64,000 bases of DNA from Ptychodera flava (taxonomy: Eukaryota; Hemichordata; Enteropneusta; Ptychoderidae). The first letter of the stretch is position 1, and each line of letters opens with the position of its first letter. The stretch covers positions 32,812,962 through 32,876,961 of the forward strand of contig NC_091929.1 in NCBI RefSeq assembly GCF_041260155.1, written 5' to 3'. The translations under genes were made by a program, and so were the position numbers. This document shows positions 52,514 through 64,000 of this stretch, one piece after another. Below the pieces are notes generated by a model that saw only the letters and a program-made list of their open reading frames with translations, was not told the DNA's origin and ran no database searches.

Positions 52514-53176
52514 GTAACTATGTCATTTGTTTCATGCTAGTTTGATTTGGAGGATTAAGGATATATGAACAAACCCATGTGTAGCTTCTTGGAGCGGGGG
52601 AATATAATGGGGGAATTTCACTCACTTGGTAGGGCTAACTCGCTGGGCTAAGACTGGGCTGGGAGGTACCTTTACAGAATCGTGCTGACATCCTAATAGA
52701 CCGACACGAACACTGGGAATTTATGATGCAAAATGAAATGTGTAAAATTTAATAAAATAAGCTAACTCGAGCACTTACACAAACTACTGCCTAAAATTGC
52801 CTAATCAACAAAATGGTGCGGGGGTAGCGGAAAGCAAGATGTCTAAATCATGGAGGAGAGGTGCGTCCAGCAGTTGTCTTGTTCTGCGTGGTCTTCAGGT
52901 CGTCAGGATTCTCCTCCTACGTCGATGCTCCTCCGTCGATGCTCCTCCGTCGATCCTCTAAAACGTAGATTTTCAGTCCCTATTATTCTTAATTTAACCT
53001 ATTGTTTACACCCGCACGTTTGCGCCAGACATGTTATGAAAACTTAATTGGTGTGGGCTGTGGCGTCAGCATTTTTTATCACCGTCATGGGGTTTCTTAT
53101 GTATGTGGAAGTTAGAATTTAGCTTGAATTTTGAAATACCCACAGCCCTTATCCAACGTCAGATTGATATCATAAC

Positions 53177-53178
<2 letters not shown>
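52514..53178. other. Start of DD3 intron 2
   Basis: Non-coding. A 15-base tandem repeat (CGTCGATGCTCCTCC) lies near 52920-52955. Confidence 0.5.
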
Positions 53179-53207
<29 letters not shown>

Positions 53208-53606
53208 TGTATGTATGTATGTATGTATGTATGTATGTATGTATGTATGTATGTATGTATGTATGTATGTATGTATGTATGTATGTATGTATGTATGTAT
53301 GTATGTATGTATGTATGTATGTATGTATGTATGTATGTATGTATGTATGTATGTATGTGTACATGTGTGTATGTGTGTGTGTATGTATGTATGTATGTAT
53401 GTATGTATGTATGTATGTATGTATGTATGTATGTATGTATGTATGTATGTATGTATGTATGTATGTATGTATGTATGCGTTTACCCTCCGTTTATATCGC
53501 GCACAGGACGTATTTATGTACGTATGTATGTATGTATGTATTTATGCATGTATGTATGTGTGAGGATGTATGCATGCATGCTTGTGTCAGATTTTAGTTT
53601 CCGATG

Positions 53607-53683
<77 letters not shown>
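53179..53683. repeat. (GTAT)n and (TA)n microsatellites in DD3 intron 2
   Basis: About 75 GTAT units with one GTGT interruption (53179-53477), degenerate units to about 53580, then about 38 TA units (53607-53683). Long open frames here are artefacts. Confidence 0.95.
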
Positions 53684-53687
<4 letters not shown>

Positions 53688-53859
53688 AACATGTATCGCA
53701 CCTACAATGCACTGATTGACTGGGACTATTTGTTGGTGGCGATGTCAAACGTAATGTACTTTACAGTCTTCTCTCACCGGTGTTCGGGTCTGATCTCTTT
53801 AGCCTTGAGCGTCATTTATAATAGGGCATGATATGACCAATCTGACAAAAATGAAAATG

Positions 53860-53899
53860 AATTTTCATGAGAGAAAATGCCGAGAGAGTTTGACCGGTT
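53860..53899 (+). repeat. Left arm of a ~40-base inverted pair
   Basis: Contains 26 bases (53874-53899, starting AAAATGCCGAGAG) that recur exactly, inverted, at 56472-56497. Adjoining bases match partly. The pair encloses 2.6 kb that includes the Penelope-like remnant. No target duplication is found. Confidence 0.75.
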
Positions 53900-54704
53900 G
53901 ACCTCGCTGTTAATTTTATGCAGGAAATTACAATAACAATGCTTGGTCGAATGACGCAGTGCCTTGAGGGTGGATCACCAGTGGTATATGGGGAGGAGTA
54001 CCTTCCCGATGGTGATAAGTGGTGCAGATTACCGTCGCCTAGGTGACTGGCGTATACGCGTGCCAAAAGACACCTATGGTTGATTTCCTGTTGACCAGTC
54101 GGATGGCAGAGTTGCAAATACCTGGACTGAACCATTTGTTTTTTGTGGGTGTCGGTGGTACTTTGACAATATAAGTAAAAATGCACATATATTGAGTTTA
54201 TTGTCTTGTTTATGAGCGGCCAGTATTTCCAACAGCATAAATTATGTGCATTTGCCCTTGAAGGAATAAATAATTTTCGAATAAAACATCGCGAATGTAA
54301 CTACATTCCTTAAGCTCGACGTACACTTAAGTGCCCCAAAGAACCATGAAATCGCCCGACTTTCGATTGAAGAGATGAGTTTTGCCAAACCGCGTATACA
54401 GAAAAAGTGGCAGATGACTTTATTTTTAGAATCATAGACAGTATAGCGAGATGTAAAAAATGTGAAACAGGCTCCCCACCTAACTATCCTAAATGTTTTG
54501 TGTCGAGTTTGTGTTTGATTCGTTTCGAAAATGTGTTCCTACATTCTTATCCGATTGTTTGTGTTAATGAATGTTGTTTCGCTTTGGATATTTGTAGAGA
54601 AGTTTGGATTAGTGTGTACGGTAATGTTTTGTTTGTGTGGGGAAAGCTTATGGCGAGACGCAGCCGGACCTATGTTGTTACAAAAGTTGATAGAGTCGCC
54701 CTTT

Positions 54705-54744
54705 GACGCTTGCGTTTCGAAACCTGAGTGTGGTTTCTCATCAG
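54705..54744 (-). ncRNA. Hammerhead-ribozyme-like core in a Penelope-like remnant
   Basis: On the minus strand: CTGATGA, a 6-bp stem II (GAAACC/GGTTTC) with a 7-base loop, GAAA, a very short stem III (ACGC, loop AA, GCGT), then C at the expected cleavage position (GTC). All conserved core bases are present. Stem I is not convincing, because the outer flanks do not pair. Penelope-like elements are known to carry hammerheads with very short stem III, and this lies on the same strand, downstream of the Penelope-type reverse transcriptase fragment. It is probably a decayed ribozyme. Confidence 0.5.
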
Positions 54745-55900
54745 TCGCAGTGTAGATTCTTTCCTTAGTTTGTGTTTGTGAAAATTTATTTTAATGCATT
54801 TTAGTGGTCTTGCTTTCCGATTAGCGAGGCAAGTATATTAATTTTGGTCACGTTGTGAGTCCGTTTGGTGGTTCGGTTTGTTTGTTCTATATTTCTTTAC
54901 TTCGGTAATTTTGTTTTGACTGGTGTGTCTTTTAGATTTTTGCGTAGGTTTGTAATAAGTACCACTGCGGGGTACGGATTTTATGTTTATTGGATCAAGA
55001 TACTTACAAGTATCCTGGTTGATGTGCTTGTTCTCGTACATTTTAGTTAATAGTTCATTACTTTGTTTACTGTTTGTTCTGGCTTGTTGTGTATAATACT
55101 GAGTGTTACGTAATTGCCTTTCGCATTCGAGTACGTAATCGTTTGTGTTGACAATAACGAAAACCGACCCTTGTCGAAGGATTATTTTCCCAAAATTTGT
55201 CCAATGTTTGCAAGCTGGTTTATCGCGATTCTTTGGCACGCGACATGTTTTGTTTCCTTGTTTGAAAGGGTATCTCTAGAAGTGCGAGTTTAGAAGCTTC
55301 AGATAGCTTTCAAGTTTTTGTTTTTTTGTTGTTCGTGGAGTCCAATTTGACTTTCCTTTGAATTGGTGTTGTTGCGATTGTTTGTGTCTCACGATGTAGC
55401 GTAGTCACATTATACGACTTTATTTGTTGAAATCCTGAGGTGGTTTTATTCTGTTTGGTTTTGTTGGTGTCCGAATGAATTTTAAGGCTTTTGCCTAGTA
55501 CTATTTTTCGGAGTTTCATAGTTTGAGCGATGATAAGTTGTTGTTGAATTTATGTTGTTGTCGGCTTTTCTTTTGAAATAGCTGATTTATTTCCACGGCC
55601 ATGTTTTCTGTTACGTTACTGTGATTGTTTATTTGTATTTAATGTTGTGTTTCAGTTGTTTGTTATGTGTACGATTTTTGTTATTTCTTTTAAGTGTTTG
55701 TGTGTTCTATGTCATCTTATCGTATTTTTTGGTTGTTCCCTTTTTGGAGTATTTGGTGGCCCTGAAAAGGGCCGCTTGGTATGGGCTTTTGTTAGCGCTT
55801 GGCGCGTTTGTTTTGGCGATAAGCCTAGCTTTTTATGCTTCTTTTCGCCGATTCGATGTGCTTGGTGAGTAGGTGTTTGCCGCCTTCTTGTCACTGTGTG
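54745..55900 (-). mobile_element. Penelope-like retroelement remnant
   Basis: A minus-strand frame at 55239-54838 carries the region just before the Penelope reverse transcriptase core: SVFVIVNTNDYVLECERQLR, then YYTQ, NELLTKMYENKHINQDTCKY and a degraded YGLPKIHK-like stretch (TYYKPTQKSKR). Basic N-terminal-like frames continue upstream to about 55.9 kb. The catalytic reverse transcriptase motifs and the GIY-YIG nuclease are missing, so this is an internal fragment. It lies in DD3 intron 2, antisense to the gene. Confidence 0.6.
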
Positions 55901-56471
55901 TGCTTACATGGACAGTCTGCATAGCCCTTGAATGTGGTCTCGATTTTGATCAAACTTACAATTTAGGAGTATATATCAAAACTGATAAATGATTTATGTG
56001 ATTACTGTAGCTATAGATAGGCTACATTCAGGACGGGCAGCGACGGGCAGTAATTAGTAGGCAAAACAGGTGGTTTTCACCGTGGGCAGAACTCGGTGCA
56101 ATGATACTGAACATTAATGGTAAGCCTGTCACCTTGAAGGTAATGCTGTAGGTGAAACAAGGACACACGATGGTACAAACAACACCACAAGTGAAACGTA
56201 CACACAGAAATACACGCGTTCCTACGTTGTGCCCACCCGGGCCACGCGATTAAAATATGACTGATACTGTGGATAGTGTTAATTGGGTCGGTAAACAGTC
56301 AATTAATAGTTTAATTGACTACCTGGGTGATTGGCAGGTCGTGTCCAACGACGCATATGCAAAGCAGGCCAAAAGACAAAAGCCCCCAAAGTTATTGACA
56401 GCTGGCCAGGGGTCACCATGAATACGTAATGAAGCTTCACTACGCAGAAACTGCGTAGTCAAGCCCTTCTT
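55901..56471. other. DD3 intron 2, no feature
   Basis: Only a small hairpin (ACTACGCAG, loop, CTGCGTAGT) near 56438-56458. Confidence 0.4.
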
Positions 56472-56511
56472 AACCGGTCAAACTCTCTCGGCATTTTCCG
56501 GCATGAATTTC
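56472..56511 (-). repeat. Right arm of the ~40-base inverted pair
   Basis: Inverted copy of 53860-53899, exact over 26 bases. Confidence 0.75.
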
Positions 56512-56689
56512 CAACCTAAATTTTGAAATACTAGTACTGTGGTATTTAAAAGGTAACTTTTCAAACGGCTGACAACAAAGTGAAACTCAGACACTTACAC
56601 AATTAGTTGTCCAGACTTTTTCTCAATAATGCTTGCTCACGCGAATTAACCTTAATGACTACATCCATACGTTTTCTCTCACGATACAG

Positions 56690-56979
56690 ATTATGTCAGA
56701 CCCCTGGACGACGAACTGATACACGTCATCAGCCAAAACATCGGTCCCCAGGTGTACCCTAAGCTTGCCAGGGAGCTCGGCATGAGACAGCCACAGATCG
56801 AATGGATCCAACAGAGACACAGGGACGACGAACACGAGGTCGTCATCGCCATCTTGCACAAGTGGAAGCAGATAGCGGGCATGCGCAAAGCCACCGTGGA
56901 GGCGATCATCAGAGCTTTGGTGAAGATCGACCAGAGGCCTACAGCAAATCAAATACTTCTAGCACTGAAGGAGAATTGA
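56690..56979 (+). CDS. DD3 coding exon 3: Death domain
   Basis: The acceptor CACGATACAG ends at 56689 and the stop TGA is at 56977-56979. It encodes residues 425-520, with IGPQVYPKLARELGM, QIEWI, ILHKWKQ with the conserved Trp, then ATVEAIIRALVKID and ANQIL. It is about 59% identical to the DD2 exon. It is separated from exon 2 by 4.2 kb, much longer than the ~0.5 kb introns of DD1 and DD2, because of the microsatellites and the Penelope-like fragment. The split-codon phase matches exon 2, which supports joining them despite the distance. Confidence 0.87.
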
Positions 56980-58126
56980 GTGCTAGCGAATATTTGCGCT
57001 AAATTATCGCCTCTTTGAACGCAGCAAGACCTTAGGTCAAGGTCAAATGAGGAACTGAGTCGAATTTTAAACGACGACTGTAATATCCTTTCTATACTGG
57101 TTTGACTGTTTGTACCATGGCATTTTGACTGCCGGCTGATGTTAAGATATTAAGATGTAAAAAATATACATACTTTTATTTCATTACCCACCGGCCAAAA
57201 CATATACATATAGCAAGTATTTGCCAAAATATTTGAAATGTACGTTCTTGATACGGTTTAAGTAGTATCGCAGTATGCGGGACATACTGTGGGCCAAAGA
57301 AAGAGATACTACGTATGGTAACTACCCAGCGGATTCCGTTTACAATCTTGAGAAATGTCCATATTTAATCTCCTTTCCCCATTATAGCAAATCACGGTGT
57401 TCGAAATAATCTGAAATGCATACTTCACGTTATTATAATATAAGAGGACCATGACTCCGTCCACGTTCGTTATGTGATGCCAAAATTGTCAATGAACTTG
57501 ACTGTAGTGAGTTTATCATCTTAAATTTACTTCAGAGATAATCGTGTGTGAATGTTTATTTATGAATGTTGCAAATTCTTTCAGAAATCGTGTGTTAATA
57601 CTGTATAATTTGACCATATATTGAATTTAATCTATAGTAATCCTGGTATGAACAATCGCAATAAGAGTGATTTTATTCCAACTATTGGCATTACACGTTT
57701 AAAATTACAGATTTTGAATTTTGACTGAAATGTCTGTCCAAATTATTTTGCTGTCTCGTGTCTTCCTTTTGAATTCAACTCCAACAAACATGAAAAGGCG
57801 AAAATGTAAATAATAAAAACATGATGTACACGGACAGTCAGGGAAAGTACCTGTCGATAACTGGGTCAGCTCTCATTATGTTGGTAACTGCTCGTTTCTG
57901 GCGCGTTTCAAAACAACTTGTGATGACGTCACTGTATTTTTGATCAAAAATTTTGTATGTTAAAATGTGATAATGAACCAAACTTTACGTCACTCGAACC
58001 AACCATACTGAACACAATGAAGGATCAAAATACTGTTGTTTTTCTGTAAATATAGGGTTTGATCAAAAGGGAAACTATATTTTAATTACAGTTTGTTATT
58101 ACCAGTTTTCTCATACTTTAAAATCC
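56980..58126. other. DD3 3' flank
   Basis: AATAAA near 57812 is a possible polyadenylation signal. Nothing else is supported. Confidence 0.35.
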
Positions 58127-58213
58127 TTGAGGGCGCTGTTTCGAGATCCACCAAGTTCTGCTGACGCTTGGTGACAAGATTGATCTGAGTGACCGACTGC
58201 AAGAAGCGCCCTC
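58127..58213. repeat. Short inverted repeat, ~87 bases
   Basis: Ends CTTGAGGGCGCT and AGCGCCCTCAAG pair over 12 bases. Confidence 0.6.
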
Positions 58214-58256
58214 AAGCAAAGGCTCCTCCAACCAATGGACACATCTTTCTAATGCC

Positions 58257-59076
58257 TAGTCTGGTTCCCTGACCCATTTCCCCGGTAGAGGGCGTGGGGA
58301 AATATAGGGTCAGGTACCGGGTAGCCATCTTGAACAGAATTTTGTTCAAGATGGCGGAGGTTAGTCACATGACAGAACATGCTACAACAAATATGGCTGC
58401 TACCATGAAAACGCCGGTCAAAATTCGACTGGATCAGAATTATGTTCGAACACAGGTATCCGAACCAAAAACATTGGCACACGAGACGGGAAACATAAAC
58501 TGAAAGGATTAATCCAGAAGTACGGGGAAATAGAGGTGATTGAAGGCTAGCTGTGATATCGCAGCAGTACTTGTGGCGTGTATGAAACGCGCTAGGGTCA
58601 TTGAGGTCATCGGCGACTGTGGCGTGACCCCAATGACCAGAGCACGTTCGATACACGCCACAAGTAGCCTACTGCTGCGATATCACAGCTAATTGGAAGC
58701 AAACTTTGTTGGAACTGTGAACGACGATTGATTTCGATGGATAGAATGGTGTCCGAATTTCGTGAAAAATGCCAGGCATCATGTCGATGTTCTAAAAGTA
58801 TCAAGAGGTGTGCTAAATCACTTTGGCTAAATCATGGAGGTAAAAAGTCTTTCTTTCTTTCTACCTCCATGGCTTTGTGGTACAAACAAGAAGTTGATGT
58901 CAAGTGAGCCTGAAAGTGCGAAACCCAAGAAACATGAGAAAAAGTTACGTGTTACTTCCATCCAATCACAGCTTGTTTTATTTTAACCCAATAGCGTCCA
59001 TGTTTACATTAGCCGGTACCTGACCCTATATTTACCCACGCCCTCTACCGGGGAAATGGGTCAGGGAACCAGACTA
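58257..59076. mobile_element. Foldback DNA transposon, MULE-like, 820 bp
   Basis: 64-base terminal inverted repeats (58257-58320 and 59013-59076, opening TAGTCTGGTTCCCTGACCC) with a single mismatch. A perfect 9-bp target duplication TCTAATGCC lies at 58248-58256 and 59077-59085. Long inverted ends with a 9-bp duplication fit Mutator-like elements. It has no transposase. It contains further hairpins (GCCATCTTGAAC and its complement near 58326-58357; CATGGAGGTA and its complement near 58833-58871) and the nested palindrome at 58548. Confidence 0.85.
58548..58691. repeat. Nested near-perfect palindrome, 144 bp
   Basis: TAGCTGTGATATCGCAGCAG at the left is mirrored at the right, and complementarity runs nearly to the centre. 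Flanking ATTGAAGGC and ATTGGAAGC may be a decayed 9-bp target duplication of a separate insertion. Confidence 0.75.
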
Positions 59077-59085
59077 TCTAATGCC

Positions 59086-62404
<3,319 letters not shown>

Positions 62405-62865
62405 TGTGTGTGGTGGAAATTCAGAGTACAGCATTGTTTCAACGCGTTTTAATCAATTCCTCTGTCCTAAACCTACCTCTCTATTGTAATACTTAGTTGA
62501 TATTTCGAATATGCAGGTCAACACGGATTTTATTGAAAGCGTATCACCTAACATACTAGAGGTACGGGAAAGTTGCAATACCTTGTGCCTGGTGTATAGG
62601 CTTGAAAACGTGATGAATTGATAAAGACACATTACAGTTGTTGCTAGGCGACTAATTCGCGAGCTCTGTCTAGGTCACTGTAACCGACGAGTTCAAATTA
62701 CTGAAATTAATTAAGAGTGTTGAATTTCGATACATATATGCGAATTGCATCAAGCACTCACGTCATTTGAAATTGAGGTCACGCTACACTGTGCGCATGG
62801 CAATGCGCGACATTAAAGTATTGAGAACAAATAAATATCCCATGTTTATAGCGATGCTTATCACA

Positions 62866-63064
62866 CATACATACATACATCAATACATCCATCCCTCCAT
62901 TCATCCGTCCATCCATCCATCCTTACATACACCCATACATACACCAATACATCCATACATACATCCATACCTACATACGTACGTACGCACGTACGTTCAT
63001 ACATACATACGTACATACATACATACAGATAGACAGACAGATATATTCTGCGTGTGTGTATGTG

Positions 63065-63133
<69 letters not shown>

Positions 63134-63138
63134 ATATC

Positions 63139-63228
<90 letters not shown>

Positions 63229-63254
63229 GTATGTATGTATATATATATATATAT
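62866..63254. repeat. Compound microsatellite
   Basis: ATAC/ATCC units (62866-63035), ATCT (63065-63139), TA (63140-63225) and GTAT/TA (63226-63254). Confidence 0.95.
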
Positions 63255-64000
63255 GCTGTATACATATTGCACAGTTGATTTGTCCGAAAGAAGGCCTGCA
63301 TTCTTTGAGAAATTTAATTTGTTTAAGCATGGGTCCGGGGCAAACTGACTATACGCTGCTTTTAAACTTTAGTGTGTTGAATTGTAGTGGCATGTCGATG
63401 AGACTTTAATGAAATTCTGCAGCATGAATTTCAAAAGATCGAGAATAATAGCGTGACTCACAAAATTACAAGGATGGGTGACCTTTTTTGTTATCAGTCA
63501 CCCGTTCAACGAAATCAAAACAGTTTTGTCTGCTGAACAGAAGAATTGTGTAGGCCCTTTGGTCAATATTTGGAAGGTTCTAATTTGACGTATTTGCCGC
63601 TAGTGTTGGCCTTGGATCCCGTACAACAAAACAAAGGAAGAATCCACCGAAGGAGAAACGGACAAAGCTGAAAAATTGAATTTTAGTCTTTCTGCTTTTC
63701 ACGGACACCTTTCCAACACCTCTCGATAAGTACCCTGTAAGTGTTGAATGAAGGAACGCTAGATTTCTAGGCACTCCTGTTAATAGGTCCACTAATTGAT
63801 TTGCATCCATCAACGAAAAGTCCACGCTTGACTGAAAGCGACGGGGTCAGGTCTCTTCACCTCTTAGTCAACACCACGACGAGGGCTGCCTACTCAGAGC
63901 GACTTTCGGCTGACACAATTATATCAGTTATTTCTTAAAATTTGACTTAGGCACCTTGCACATATACAGCAAACAACAAAATTGGACAAAAGTGTTTCCT
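63255..64000. other. Right edge, nothing supported
   Basis: An 81-codon minus-strand frame at 63580-63825 has no recognisable domain or splice support. Confidence 0.3.

Noticed and set aside
53103-53715. Long open frames of MYVC/YIHT/IYIY repeats
   Set aside because: They are translations of (GTAT)n and (TA)n microsatellites in DD3 intron 2, as are similar frames at 17245-17850, 26523-26786, 35425-35734, 36056-36496 and 62767-63409.
55621-55872. 83-codon hydrophobic frame resembling a membrane protein
   Set aside because: Antisense of the basic N-terminal part of the Penelope-like remnant; hydrophobicity follows from the complementary strand.

Overview
The window is eukaryotic nuclear DNA from what looks like a marine invertebrate deuterostome, such as a hemichordate or amphioxus. 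The evidence is GT-AG spliced genes with short coding islands, abundant MITEs, LINE and Penelope-type remnants, very long tetranucleotide microsatellites, and a Gypsy-type LTR element whose pol order is otherwise known from the Gmr1 group of deuterostomes. The species cannot be fixed from the sequence alone.

The central content is a tandem array of three paralogous plus-strand genes, here DD1 (coding 15144-18034), DD2 (34183-36812) and DD3 (51017-56979). Each has the same three coding exons with identical phases. Exon 1 encodes an alpha-helical N-terminal domain of about 190 residues that I do not recognise, followed by a Ser/Pro-rich linker ending in a conserved beta-strand-like motif. Exon 2 encodes a short charged coiled coil. 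Exon 3 encodes a C-terminal Death domain. Each coding exon 1 is preceded by a splice acceptor only 17 to 24 bases before the ATG, so a non-coding 5' exon must lie upstream. Two promoter-like blocks with strong donors, near 20.7-21.1 kb and 42.7-43.0 kb, are plausible 5' exons of DD2 and DD3. The architecture suggests cytoplasmic oligomerising adaptors in cell death or innate immune signalling, but that role is inferred only.

Region by region: 1-1741 holds the last two exons of another plus-strand gene. 1742-15 kb is non-coding, packed with MITEs, a tandem-repeat-bearing element (5.9-8.0 kb) and a PIF/Harbinger-like non-autonomous transposon (12.8-14.4 kb). 15-18 kb is DD1. 18-27.8 kb is mostly unexplained, with the DD2 promoter candidate and one or two possible minus-strand exons near 22 kb. 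27.8-34 kb is a young but broken Gmr1-like LTR retrotransposon in antisense within the presumed 5' intron of DD2. 34-36.8 kb is DD2. 37-51 kb contains a 5'-truncated LINE, further MITEs and the DD3 promoter candidate. 51-57 kb is DD3, whose 4.2-kb second intron holds long microsatellites and a Penelope-like remnant with a hammerhead-ribozyme-like core. 58.2-59.1 kb is a foldback transposon with a 9-bp target duplication and a nested palindrome. The rest is intergenic with microsatellites.

The three DD genes probably arose by serial tandem duplication, DD1 being the most divergent. Exon 2 of DD2 and DD3 is far more alike than the flanking exons, which points to gene conversion or strong constraint on the coiled coil.
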